Of a stretch of DNA of 64,000 nt, positions 23,001-33,575 are shown piece by piece; within the stretch, counting starts at the first letter, position 1; the number at the start of each line of letters is the position of its first letter. Both the position numbers and the translations under genes were made by a program. Below the pieces are notes generated by a model, which saw nothing but the letters and a program-made list of their open reading frames with translations, did no database searches and was not told where the DNA came from. Source of the DNA: Leptasterias polaris (lineage: Eukaryota; Echinodermata; Asteroidea; Forcipulatida; Asteriidae); the NCBI GenBank assembly GCA_037783415.1, contig JAZGTN010000003.1, positions 2,812,501 through 2,876,500 of the forward strand, written 5' to 3'.

Positions 23001-25500
23001 GTTGCATTCGGTGCTCTTTGGTAAATTTCAAGTCGACTTGCCAGCTCATTCAGCTAATTCTTCCGCTTCAGAAACTCTCCACCTCTATCCTCGACAAAAA
23101 ATCATGCTCGCGTTCCATCCCCTCCAGAAACGGCAGACACATTCCGCCGCAAGACATCAAAAAGACGCGCGGTGTTTAGAGTTGGTCAGAGCATAATTTC
23201 TACAACCGGAGAGTTTTTTTTACCAAGTATTGGAGTTCGTGCTGCCGCATCGTAACACAGGACGAGTCGATATATTAACGTGGAAACAGTAAGCCGCTTG
23301 CCGACCGAGACTTCTTAATGTGTGGCTTTTGCCACCTGCTGCAAGTGAGGCGTCGACCATGCGTTAAAGAGGCGGCACAGCATTCGTTTTTCAAAATCGT
23401 GAGCTGTACAGCCTTCCAAGAAATGCAAACTAAAAACCAATGCTCAGTTAGGCGTTCCCTTTAAGTTTTCGAAACCTGACGGGGTTGCTTGTGTTTGACG
23501 TAATTCCTTTTACTGTATTTCAAACAATCTGAAAACACTGCACTTGGACATTTCCATGATAGAAATTAGACAAATTCAAATAATTTTAGTCAATCAATTA
23601 TAATAATTATTCGTTGCGGTTTATTAAATGCGATCGTTGTGGTCATTTATTCATTGATGTATTCCCTTGTTGAGATGTCGTGCGTCAAAATGCCCATGGG
23701 GTGCGTTTACCCTTTTCTAAATGCCGGTTGTTTTTTGTTGTTGTTTTCCCCACTTTTGGTTCCTTAAATGAAGCGTCTCAAGCTTCAATAAAATACTGGA
23801 CGTCATTATTATGTATGGATCATAATTACCGAGAAAGAACAAGTTTTATCAATGCAGCGGTCTCTATAAAGATCGAGCAATTGTTGTTATTTATAGTAGT
23901 CTTGCACTTGCACTGTCGTTGTTCTTTTGAACTCAATTGTGAATAAATCTTGTTTGTTTCGTTTCGTCCCATGGCACTTATCCTTGAAACTGCATGAACA
24001 GAAGGAAGATTCGACGCATGCATCGTATACGAGCATGTCATTTGAATTAAATGATGAACGTTACTTGTGTTCGTACTGTAGCCCCTCCACTGTGATCCGT
24101 GTCAAACACTCTGATTGCGTTGCACTGGCGTAGCTGAGGGGAGCACAGGGGGCACTTGCCTCTCCCAAATACTGATCTCCGTGCCCCCTCCCCCGTTCCC
24201 CCATTTAAATTACCAGAATACATTTTTTCTATTTATACACGCAGAATAAGATTTTTTTTTTTTTACCTTTATGGGCAGATGATATTGATAACCTTATCAA
24301 CTTAGAAAATGACATAACAAGGGCGCTGAAGGGCTTGTTTCAGAACTTATACAAAAGGAAACTACAGTTCTATTTGGCCGTTATTACACTCTTGACCCAC
24401 CCATTGTACCCCCTTTCCTAAAATGTTCTCCTAGTCTCGTCACTGCCGTTGTGGTCACTTTAATGTGCCCAGTTATGGAGGGTCTTGCCACGCGAGGCTG
24501 TTTTTATAGGCAATGATTTCGCACGTATAATATCTTTAAATTTTCACTTATTCTTTCAGATCACGTAGGCTGTAAGACAATCAACAGCAGGAATTCAACA
24601 GCTTAATTATGCCGTCTGATATATCTCTCTGAGTCCGACTGCAACGTAAGTACGTGCTTGCAATATCACAACATCATCTAAATTCATGTCATACATTAAC
24701 GTAAATGGCTTTACATTTGATCCGACATCTATCTTTCTTGCTAAGTGTGCGCCCTCTAATCACAGCGAGACCCCTCCAGCAGCTCGTTCCACAGTTGTCT
24801 CCAAAAAATCGATGGAACTCCATCTTAACCGTGCCGTATCGACAACTGTCTGGATAACAGAAAAACATGGTCCGTGTCTTGCCCCGGGGGCCAGTGGATG
24901 TTCTCCCCGGCAAATATGGAATAGGAATTAATAAGAGTACGCCTTTCCATTATCCGGTCTCGTGTTACATTCGATTCAACGGAGTTCTGTCACTCACTTA
25001 AGGAATTCGGGCTATTTTCCCCGAGATGGAATTTCCCTTTTTTTTTTTTTAAGCATAACATCTTCAAATGTCTCCTTTGCTGTCTCCTCTTCTCCCTTTT
25101 AATCATCGTCTGCCTTCTTTTCTTACGTCAGTATGTCCGGTATCGTCTTGTCTTGGGGCCCTGGAGGCTGCCTTGGATGGACTGAGAACTAGGCCGTTAC
25201 TTCTCCTGATTGAAGTGGTTCCCCTTCAGTTAATACTTGTATATCTCATTGTCGACACCTTAGCACCGTTCAATTCGTACATATTGGTTGCAGTGTGAGC
25301 AAAACGATGCTTCTAGGATTTACGGAATGCGTTTTTTTATACATTGCCAACTGTCGTGTATGTTTATTGGTCGGTATTGCTGTTCTGCCAGTTTGTGTGT
25401 CTCTCATTCCTAAAAGTACAGATCCGTGTAAAATGAGCGGGTTTTTTCAGGTGCCATTCAACACGTCCTTAGTTTCATTCTATCAAAGCGAAGACCCTTG
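20031..25500. other. Long non-coding stretch
   Basis: Contains five AATCGTA motifs at irregular spacing between 21185 and 21330, a T-run at 24251-24264, and a G/C-rich block near 24135-24205 distantly similar to 57750-58050. No open frame with a recognisable domain was found. Short frames near 22936, 23680 and 24686 have no support. Confidence 0.4.
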
Positions 25501-25502
25501 CA

Positions 25503-25607
25503 TGACGTCACAAGCCCAAAACCGTCCCCTTACTGAGGAGCTATCATTGGCTGAGAGTCGTGCGCAGCGCGTATACGCGTACGCGTTTCCATCGACTGTC
25601 ATCAAAG
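25503..25607 (+). promoter_or_regulatory. Candidate CRE/CCAAT promoter region
   Basis: A perfect TGACGTCA (CRE palindrome, about 25503-25510), an inverted CCAAT (ATTGG, near 25548) and CpG-rich GCGCAGCGCGTATACGCG precede an ATG in good Kozak context. The combination resembles a TATA-less animal promoter. Function is inferred. Confidence 0.35.
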
Positions 25608-25688
25608 ATGGCGGCCAATGAAAGGGGTCTTTTAAGAATGTCGAGTATGGAGGAGAACCTCGTGCATAGCAAACGATATACTTATCTG
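25608..25688 (+). CDS. Candidate first coding exon, unknown protein
   Basis: Starts at AAAGATGGCGGCC, a strong Kozak context, and encodes 27 residues (MAANERGLLRMSS, then acidic and basic residues ending RYTYL) before a possible donor CTG|GTAAAC at 25689, phase 0. The frame also runs on to a stop at 25745 if unspliced. Upstream CRE and CCAAT motifs support a promoter. I do not recognise the protein, and the next exon was not identified. It could equally be a chance ATG in a CpG-rich patch. Confidence 0.33.
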
Positions 25689-25745
25689 GTAAACTCGAGT
25701 TTCGTTCAACTTAATATTACTAGTTATATTTTAAAAAAAATATAG

Positions 25746-26031
25746 GCACTAACTGCAGAGAGACTGTCCGTCTGAGTAGGGAAAAACTTTGGATAAGGCG
25801 CATAAAGACCACTCAGCCCCATGGTTTGAACATCCAAGAAGGAAATGACTAATAACCTTTTGTCTTTGCCTTCTCCTTTTCCCACACAGATATCCACTTT
25901 TTAGGCTGCCCTTCATTGTATTAACTAATTATTTACCATTCTTCCCACCTTCCATTTTGTTCTTTGTGTTTCCAACTTTTTGTGGTCAAGCTATCCCCTT
26001 CCCTTCATAACCCACCCTTTGTCTTCATAAT
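25746..26031. other. Non-coding spacer
   Basis: Pyrimidine-rich sequence leading into the Penelope-like fragment. Nothing else is recognised. Confidence 0.4.
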
Positions 26032-26275
26032 CCCTGCTTACCCCCTGCCCTCTCTGACTGCTTTCTGCTTTTCTCTCTCCACTCTCTCTATTCATGTATT
26101 TCCACTTGACTGCTCTTGTACCTCCTGTATGCTTGTATGCGTGTTGTTTTGTCATTTAGCCTTCGAGAAAGACTCTGCTAGGGTCGAAACGTCAGGCCAC
26201 TAACTTATTTTTTGCATTTATACCTCAGGTCCTTTTGGTTGGTAAGCAGTTTGCAACAGCTAATTATATTTTCTT
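26032..26275 (+). mobile_element. Penelope-like terminal repeat fragment (copy B)
   Basis: About 245 bp closely matching copy C (31521-31768) from TCCCTGCTTACCCCCTG through the GACTCTGCTAGGGTCGAAAC motif (26171-26190) to the GGTCCTTTTGGTTGGTAAGC end. The hairpin followed by GAAACGTC is hammerhead-like. No reverse transcriptase or GIY-YIG remnant adjoins it. Confidence 0.6.
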
Positions 26276-26579
26276 AGTTATATTAAACGTACACTTTCAG
26301 GTTCAATAGACCCTTCCCATGAAATATGCTAACTACATTCACGCATGCGTACAGACACTAATGGTTGGCAAACGCCATAGAAATATGCACTAAGCAGACG
26401 CACAAACGAGTATGCGTCAAACCACCATCAGTCCCATACAAAGGGCGCAATGTTCCATCATTTTGCCAACCAAAATGTTGGTGCGCACGCGCGAAGTGCG
26501 ATTTACATATTTCGTGGGAAGGGTCTTTTGTCAGTATTATCGTCTACCGCACGCTCAGAATTTACCCGGACTCCGGGTC
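26276..26579. other. Non-coding spacer
   Basis: Three overlapping plus-strand short frames (26365-26648) share no domain and look accidental. Confidence 0.4.
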
Positions 26580-26765
26580 CTAGGTTGCTTAAACCATTTC
26601 TGGGTCAGTTTGGTCCAGAAACTGTTTTTAAAAAAATGTGATTTTTAATTCAGAATCTGCGTCAGTTTGACCCATTTTCTGGTCATTTTAACACACTGAT
26701 CCAGAAATGGGTTAGGCCCCACGGATTCCTGGTCAATTCTGACCCCTTGAGTTTTAAGAGTGCAT
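26580..26765. mobile_element. Single copy of the GGGTCA-rich MITE
   Basis: Shares CCATTTCTGGGTCAGT, CAGAATCTGCGTCAGTTTGA and the end TGAGTTTTAAGAGTGCA with the array at 19353-20030, but is not tandemly amplified and lacks the perfect GGTCAnnnTGACC core. Confidence 0.7.
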
Positions 26766-27068
26766 TATTGTCCAAGTTCATCAACAAAAACCATACCGGA
26801 ATATGGAACATTCTCTATAGCTTTATTGTGATTATTTTGTACGCTATGTATCAGTGAAATGTGTTTTCCTACTGAGTTTTGAAAAAACAGATTCGAACTT
26901 TTCAAATAATAGTTTAGAAATGACGATGTCACCAAATTGCACACCGCCCTCTGATGACAATAATTCAAAACAATGGATTTTCGTCATTAAGAAAGGACTG
27001 TGGGGAATCAATTGATGACTGCACCATGGACAACATCGCTGTATGGTGACTTCAAGCGTTATGAGGAA

Positions 27069-27104
27069 TCTTGAGTCATGAATCATGAATCATGAATCAT
27101 GAAT
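27069..27104 (+). repeat. Short (ATGAATC)n tandem repeat
   Basis: Four or five consecutive 8-bp units close to CATGAAT. Simple repeat. Confidence 0.8.
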
Positions 27105-27289
27105 AATAAAACATAATTCATAATATATAAAGCAAGAACACCCAGTTTTCGTGGGGGGAAACAGACCTGTGAATTTTGAACAATAATTTTCACCCAGATT
27201 GTTTTGTTTTTTAGGAGCATTTTTTTTAACGTAGCAAATAGACAAAATTTATTTCAGGTTACATCGCCCCGTTTAGTATGTGGTGGGAT

Positions 27290-28246
27290 TGTGCCTTTGA
27301 CTACACGCATGGAATTTGGCACACAGTCTGAGTACGTACGATGCGGAAAATATATGGCCATAGGGCCACCGCAGATTTCTCCTTTCAAAAAATGTCGGTA
27401 GTTAAAGCAGCAGTGGCAGCCATTTTGGAAGTGTTGAAAATTGCTTGTTATTTTCATTATCTGTATATATTTATTTATTTTTAAAATTTAAATTCCGCGA
27501 TGGCCCTATGGCCAAATATCTTTCTCATGACATATACTCTCTGACTGTGTGCCAAATTCCATGCTTGTTTTAGTATAGCTCCATAAGGTTTATCGCGATT
27601 CAGAATCGCAATGAATCATGGGAGGGCAGAGGGGGCAAATGCTACAGTCGGTCGTCGTGCGCGAGTTCCCGGGTTGCCCCCTTTCACTACGGTTTCACCC
27701 CTCTAAATAGACTCCCATAGCAAACAATGATAAATGCTAAATATTCAAAAATTCTCAAAAAATAGTTAAAAGTCTCTCAGCCTCTTGAAAACCAATCAAA
27801 TATATTTTCAGACCACTAAACTTCAGATTTCTTTTCAATTTTTGGCAGGTCAGCCGTTTGGAATTTTTGCTAATTACCCAAGAAAAAAACACCCCCGAAA
27901 ATGTGTTTTTTCCCAAACCGACTTGCCGCCAGTTTTCATGAGGCACTCCTCCAATTCCCAAGCTAAATAGGACCAACTTTAAAGCCTAAATTTATCAAAT
28001 CTCCTCAAAACTTGAAACCCAGAACCCCCAGGTTGTGATAAGTTCTTATAATTACACACTCTATTAGTTGCATGACCCCCAAAACGTTATAATTAAAAAT
28101 AAGTTGTGGGTTTACAAATTATGATAAGTAGCTTGGCGCATGAATTTTTGGTCGATTTAGAGTAGTGCACCCCTACACTATCATGCGCGGCAAAACAGCG
28201 CCCTCTCTTGGTATTTTGCTATTCGCGATAAACCTTATGGTCAAAG
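27290..28246. mobile_element. Nested inverted-repeat element
   Basis: An inner pair of arms, ATGGAATTTGGCACACAGTC (27309) with GACTGTGTGCCAAATTCCAT (27543), plus GGCCATAGGGCCA with TGGCCCTATGGCC, makes a hairpin of about 260 bp. Outside it, ATAAGGTTTATCGCGATT (27583) pairs with TTCGCGATAAACCTTAT (28217), and GTGCCTTTGACTA (27290) pairs with TGGTCAAAGGCAC (28234). The order suggests one foldback-type element or an insertion of one into another. No protein-coding part. Confidence 0.55.
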
Positions 28247-28685
28247 GCACACTCTCCCAAATATCTCCCCCACCTAAACTGCACTGTGATGTACTGGTGT
28301 ATTTTTATCTCAAACCTACGAAGATGTTAGTCTGCAGATACAACAGCTATCTTGCACTGATCGCCAACATTACACCTATGTCCTTACACCACAGTAAATC
28401 ACACTTAGACAGCGCTCCAAGTTACATCTGCTCGTTTTAATGAGACAAACTGTGATACTCGAACTGTATCGATTGGGTCTGACGGCCATAATACAACCAA
28501 CCCGGTATCGTGTATCCCTGGCCGGTGGGTATGGATGGTAAACATTTTCAAAATTGATTTAATTTTAAGAAAATTGTCAAGAACCGGGCTAGTCCCAACG
28601 GTGTCCCAGTGCGGTTGAGATATATTTACCCCCTTTCGAAATCAGTGCTGGTTGTCTCGTCAACCGTTGTCCTATTTCGGAACAC

Positions 28686-28692
28686 TATAAAA
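28686..28692 (+). promoter_or_regulatory. TATA box of a candidate gene
   Basis: CACTATAAAACG, a good TATA match, lies about 100 bp before an ATG in strong context, leaving room for a start site near 28716 and a 5' UTR of about 70 bp. Confidence 0.45.
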
Positions 28693-28784
28693 CGCCTTTG
28701 TTTCGTGAATTAACCTGTTTTGCGCAGCTCTACCCTCAGAGGCCTTTATTCAAGCACGCCCCTCAAGCCTGTGACCTTACCAAA

Positions 28785-28841
28785 ATGGCTCCCGTGAAGT
28801 TCCCTCAAAAGAAAACCAGAGAGGCAGACGGCAGGTCCACT
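28785..28841 (+). CDS. Candidate first coding exon, 19 residues, unknown protein
   Basis: ACCAAAATGGCTCCC is a near-ideal Kozak start. It opens a short exon (MAPVKFPQKKTREADGRST) that ends at a consensus donor ACT|GTAAGC at 28842, phase 0; the frame closes soon after in the presumptive intron. The TATA box about 100 bp upstream gives the expected promoter geometry. The peptide is basic and hydrophilic and I cannot assign a family. No downstream acceptor could be tied to it. Spacing and signal quality make it more than a random ATG, but transcript evidence is needed. Confidence 0.42.
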
Positions 28842-30269
28842 GTAAGCATAAACCTTTGTGAGAGCCGACTTTAGACGTTGACATTAGTTTAAATTCGGCG
28901 TTCAGTATCTGATTTGAAATCCATCCATGCCAAAGTGCATCGCCGATATTTGATCATGACGAAAGCCTCAAAGCAGACTACCGCCCAATCAATGGGATTC
29001 CCTTCCCCCGCCCACGCCACGCGACGTGCTAGGCTGAATACCCCGTCAACAGAAAGGAGTATTCTTCCCCGCAAAGGAAGCCCTTTCAGCCCCGGCGGTT
29101 GTCTCCGGCTTGGAACATAGGAACCAACTGGAGACGGAGGGGCTTCAAATTATCCGTCTTGGGTTACCTGTGATTCTCGGGGTCCATTCTTAGAGCAATT
29201 GTGTCTGCATAATATGGCAAGAAGGAGAAGCTATAGCCGCTTTTATACAGTATCGGATGCTGTTGATGCACCCTTCAAATATCTCATTGAATCAATCTCA
29301 TGTATCCCTTCGATACCTTGTTTATTAAGGCAGCCGCGTGGCGTGGGCCATTTCTGCGCGATTCCTTGCACGTGTATAGTATAGTATATAGTATATCGCC
29401 AATTGCCGTTTGAAATGATAAGACATCTCTTTTCTACATAAGGCTCGGTGGAGAAACAATGAGTTAAACAACAAATAAAATAGGACTGCTGTACTCATAC
29501 ATACCCTTTATATCATGTCGCCTCCAATAATGCAACAAAATGAGTGGATTGCACAGGCGAGGTTTTAGATGGTTAGAACCAGACGAGAGAGATACTTGTT
29601 TACAGCCGTCGCACATTATTATCGATTGGTGAGAATGCTGCACAGGGGTCGGGGGGATGCACAACATCTAACTACTGTTTCTCTACCTAAGCCAGCTTTG
29701 GGCACCGTGGTTGTGCTCGAGAAGATTGATCGAGAGCATCCCGGTCCCTTTAGATACTGAACTATCACTTGTCTTTGTTGACCTCAGCTACGTCAGTAAA
29801 TTGGTAAACTTATGCATGTATTCTAACCTATTTGTATGTCAAGATGGCAAACCTACACATTCTAGTAAAGGATTGAGGTAACACCGTGTTCATTAATTTC
29901 TCTGATGAGCTATGATGGTTCTGTAAAGTTTCGATTAGTTTTTGATCGCCTGTCAGATCCTATAAACCTATAAAGACATATTTTTTCAATATTGAATAAA
30001 GATAGAAAAACTTGAACATCATTAAAAGCAAATGAAAAGCTACACGCACAATGGAAACCAAGCAATACAATCGGTATAGCCCGAACATTTTGACGTCACA
30101 CTTCATCAAGGCTCGCGAATAACGCCAGATACCGGCATTTTTAGAACCTGGCAGTTACCCGCCAGATGTACCTTTGACCTCACATGCCAAATACTCACCC
30201 TGTTTGTTTACACACAAACACAAATTCTGGTAGGTGTGCGTCATGTATATTCCTATCCATTGGTTTGTA
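28842..30269. other. Non-coding stretch (possible intron)
   Basis: Short frames on both strands near 28890-29120 and 29199-29760 show no domain. A small TATAGTATAG-type microrepeat lies near 29376-29395. Confidence 0.4.
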
Positions 30270-30428
30270 AGGCCATTGCTCAGTTTCACAAAGCACTATA
30301 AGATTTATCTTCAGATGAGTTGTCAATATTGCCATATTAAATTTATTTTGTAACATTACACTTTACTAAGCATTTAAGATTGGTACACATCTTATGACTG
30401 TTCTTAGCTCTCTGTGAAATCGGCCTTA
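30270..30428. mobile_element. MITE-like repeat with TTTCACAAAG ends (second copy)
   Basis: TAAGGCCATTGCTCAGTTTC at the left and TGAAATCGGCCTTATA at the right form the inverted ends; interior shared with 6756-6922. Confidence 0.72.
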
Positions 30429-31520
30429 TAGTGTCTTTCTTTCTCTATGTCCTTGCTCTATGCTTTATCATACAGGGAAACATTCTTTAAAATGAGTGAC
30501 ATACCCGTATCCAGTGGGTTTTTTGTTTGTTTGTTTTTTAATAAGCGCATATCAGAACTACCGAAAGAAATGGAAATAACACAGTGAGCCTGTTAGCGTT
30601 CCAAATCTCTCAATAAAGCAAACCTGATAAACTGAACAAATCTTTATAAGGTACTTATAAAGGTACATGAGAAATAAACACATGTTACGTGGAGCTTTAT
30701 AGAAGAAAAAACAAGATGGCGGCTCCATGCTAATATCCATGGTCAGCACAATAGTTCCCTTTGCGAGCATATTCAACAGAATGCTACAGCGTCTACCCTA
30801 TTTAATTGTACTTTTTAAATGCGACTCAATGAAAATGTTAAAACAGTGCCATTCTCAAATAGAGTTTCACCGAGGCGATAATTTGCAAATTTATAGACAG
30901 ATGGTTGGAATCTGAATTTGTTTCAGTTACCGGTACCCTCAACCCCTGCCTACCTTGGCTCAGCTATGCGTTGCATTGATCGCAGAATATTGATTCGACA
31001 CGATCTGGAGATGAGCCAAGGCCTGCTCTTTGAATTTGAATATATAATTTTTATTTTTATTTTATTTTATTTCTATTTTTTTGTTGCCGGGTCGAACCGA
31101 CACTTCACTCGACTTGGAATGATAAATGCTTGTCAAATACCGCTTAACTTGGATCCCGGAGAATGTCGAGTGTGGCTGACGTTAATTGCGTAAATTCTGA
31201 CATTTGACTGGCAGGGATCTTGATGACAATGAACCTCACCTTATGTTTCGTCTCCTCTGTCGTTTTGCTCTTTCTCGAAGTCAATCGATATAGAGGTAAT
31301 TTTATCAGGCGCTTGTGTCTGAAGTGTATTTTTGTATTCATTTACAGGCAATATGATCAGTTCATTCGGTCTGCACATCCACAACCCCCCCCCCCCCCCT
31401 GCAAGTAAGTTGTCACTTTGCACGACATATCTTTACTTGTTCATGAACCGTGAAGTGCAACTCTGCGTGAAGCCATCGGACTGTCATCAACTGACTGTTT
31501 GTAAATAAATAATTAGTAAT
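30429..31520. other. Non-coding stretch with a C homopolymer
   Basis: A 15-C run lies at about 31386-31400 and T/A-rich tracts near 31045-31085. No supported gene. Confidence 0.4.
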
Positions 31521-31768
31521 TCCTGCTTACCCCCTGCTTTTTCTGAACGCTTTCTGCTTCTCTATCCACTCTCTCTATTCATGTATTTCCACTTGACTGC
31601 TCTTGTTACTCCTGTATGCATGTATGTATGTGTGTTGTGTTGTCATTTAGCCTTCGAGAAAGACTCTGCTAGGGTCGAAACGTCAGGCCACTAACTAATT
31701 GTTTGCATTTATACCACAGGTCCTTTTGGTTGGTAAGCAGTTTGCAACAGCTAATTCTATTTTCTCAT
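31521..31768 (+). mobile_element. Penelope-like terminal repeat fragment (copy C)
   Basis: Nearly the same 245 bp as copy B, including the GACTCTGCTAGGGTCGAAAC motif at 31662-31681 and the same right end, with a short GTATGTATGTGTGT expansion inside. Confidence 0.6.
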
Positions 31769-32270
31769 AAATAATTAGAACGCCAATTTGTTTTCACAAA
31801 TCTAAACATTCGAAGTTCCCCATCTACACCCAGCCAAGCATTGCTTGTTACCATCGTGTTTTTTTAAATATTTTACAATTAAACAAATTCACCAATGACC
31901 AGCTCTCCCGGAATTCCCATAAGAATTATACAGTAATTACTAGCCTTTGGGCTAATAGTAATACTACTGGGTAAAATGTACCACATGGTTTTTAGAATGC
32001 TTCTTTTGTAGATTGTTTAGGGGACCATGACTTATTTCAAAAGTAGAAAATACAAATTTACCCAGTCAGTTTCCATTGTGGTTTATTATTTGATATCTGA
32101 TATAAAAGGTCGCATATCCCCTGAAGGTGATCCCCTAGATGCCGCTTCCCAGGTTGTATCGTATACTTGGGTGTGATCCCTGGCTACACGGCAGTTTACG
32201 GTTGAATGGCTTCTGACTGGCACCCCCGATCGAACAAAGATATTGACAAAATAGGGAGACTGCCAACATA
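31769..32270. other. Non-coding stretch, partly repeat
   Basis: The part from about 32040 to 32200 (CCCCTGAAGGTGATCCCCTA, CAGGTTGTATCGTATACTTG) recurs in diverged form at 34420-34520 and seems to belong to the SINE-bearing repeat described next. Confidence 0.4.
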
Positions 32271-32375
32271 GGGCTAGATAGCTCAGTTGGTATAGAGCGC
32301 AGGCACGTTAATCCGGAGGTCGTTGGTTCAAATCCCGCTCAAGTACATTTTTCTTTGTTCAACCCAAAATCAAGT
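32271..32375 (+). mobile_element. tRNA-derived SINE head
   Basis: A perfect A box (TAGCTCAGTTGG, 32279-32290) and B box (GGTTCAAATCC, 32325-32335) are spaced as in tRNA. The D stem GCTC/GAGC pairs, but the acceptor and T stems do not, so this is not a functional tRNA gene. The tail TTTTTCTTTGTTCAACCC is shared with 34345-34370. Isotype is uncertain. Confidence 0.65.
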
Positions 32376-32436
32376 AAAAAGTATGACAAACAACTTTTTT
32401 AAACGGTTATCCTTATCAAATATAACTGATTTTATA

Positions 32437-32749
32437 TATAGTCAACAATTAATAGATGTTGAATTTTTGCATCGGGGATAAAGAATATAATTTGTTGTTT
32501 ACCCTTACACCGATGTGTGTTGAGCACTGTATACTCAGTACTTACCCGAGTTCTGTGGAAACAAAAATCCACAGGCAAATCACTCGGTTGGTATTCGAAC
32601 CAATGCAAAGGTCGTGGGTTCGAGTTATACTCTTCTCTATTGATTTGCCTGTGGATTTTTTTCATAGAACTCGGGTAAGTACTATAAGTATATACAGTGC
32701 TTAACACACATCGGTGTAAGGGTAAAAACCAAATTATAGTCAACAATTA
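32437..32749. mobile_element. Compound inverted pair of tRNA-derived SINEs with 15-bp target duplication
   Basis: Two SINE copies sit tail-out. A minus-oriented copy occupies about 32470-32605 and a plus-oriented copy about 32606-32734. Both contain GATTTGCCTGTGGATTTTT, ACTCGGGTAAGTACT and AACACACATCGGTGTAAGGG. The whole unit is flanked by the same 15 bp, TATAGTCAACAATTA, at 32437-32451 and 32735-32749. A single copy of the same SINE is at 52104-52278. Confidence 0.82.
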
Positions 32750-33080
32750 TGTTGACGTTGCAGATTGCTTTCTTCTAAGTTGTGACAACCACTGACACAA
32801 TTTCGTTGCTTAATATTATGTACACCCCCGTGTACCGTTCAGGAAGAACCACACTGCAATAACTCGGTCACTGAATCCCTAGAGTTGTGTTTTTTCCGCA
32901 CGGGTTTCATTTCAAACAATCAGCAATCCAAAACCGAACTTTAAGCAAGCCTGCGCTCAATGTATATAGATGTGCAATTTTCCTCATCATTGGTCTTCAG
33001 GTTGCACAAATTACTTGTTCTAAGCTTTACACGCGAATCAATGGAATGCTATAATCGAAATGGCCAATTAAAATGCAGGA
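32750..33080. other. Non-coding spacer
   Basis: Nothing recognised before the promoter-like region that follows. Confidence 0.4.
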
Positions 33081-33089
33081 ACCGAATTA

Positions 33090-33140
33090 ACTACGTCAGT
33101 GGGCGGGGTGTCGTTACGGATTGGCATTAGTTTTTTAAAC
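33090..33140 (+). promoter_or_regulatory. GC-box/CCAAT promoter-like segment
   Basis: GTGGGCGGGGTG (GC box) followed by GGATTGGCAT (inverted CCAAT) within 25 bp, 80 bp before an ATG-started small membrane-protein frame. Regulatory role is inferred. Confidence 0.35.
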
Positions 33141-33208
33141 GGACCATCGCGCCGCTTCGTTGTTGTATTTTGAATAGGCGCCGATTATTGACAAACGGCG
33201 TCTGCAAA

Positions 33209-33472
33209 ATGACATCAGAGAGTTGGACAACCCACAACGGTACCTCAGGGTGTACTTCCCCATTCAAATTTATTCCACTGTTTGAAATTGAATTGGGAAC
33301 AATCTTTGTAAGCATCTTAGTTGTGCTGAGCTGTGCTGTGGCCACTGGATGTTATAATGTGTGCAATGTTGCGCCTCGGGCTACGCCTTTTGCCCAGCTA
33401 ATTGAACACAATGGAGAGTTGGGGAAAGGGGGCGAGGGAAAAATTATTGTCATTTACACTTCTCAACAATAA
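33209..33472 (+). CDS. Candidate small single-pass membrane protein
   Basis: From ATG at 33209 (A at -3) the frame encodes 87 residues; an upstream in-frame ATG at 33170 would add 13. A short hydrophilic N-terminus with a possible N-glycosylation site (NGTS) is followed by a hydrophobic segment (roughly residues 31-46, GTIFVSILVVLSCAVA) and a mixed C-terminus ending in a stop at 33470. An AATAAA overlaps the end (33467-33472) and another lies near 33540. A GC box and CCAAT lie just upstream. No family is recognised. It could instead be a first exon of a longer receptor-like protein, or a chance frame. Confidence 0.35.
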   Translation: MTSESWTTHNGTSGCTSPFKFIPLFEIELGTIFVSILVVLSCAVATGCYNVCNVAPRATPFAQLIEHNGELGKGGEGKIIVIYTSQQ

Positions 33473-33575
33473 AAGTCCGAAGAGAGTCTTTTAGTGGTGG
33501 TTTTATCCATACAGAGGGATCGTTATATGCTTCTGCCTTAATAAAACTTGTGTTTTATTTGTTACATCCAATTAA

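Noticed and set aside
32271..32346. Functional tRNA gene (Asn-like GTTAATC anticodon region)
   Set aside because: A and B boxes and D stem are good, but acceptor and T stems do not pair and the sequence runs into a SINE tail repeated elsewhere.
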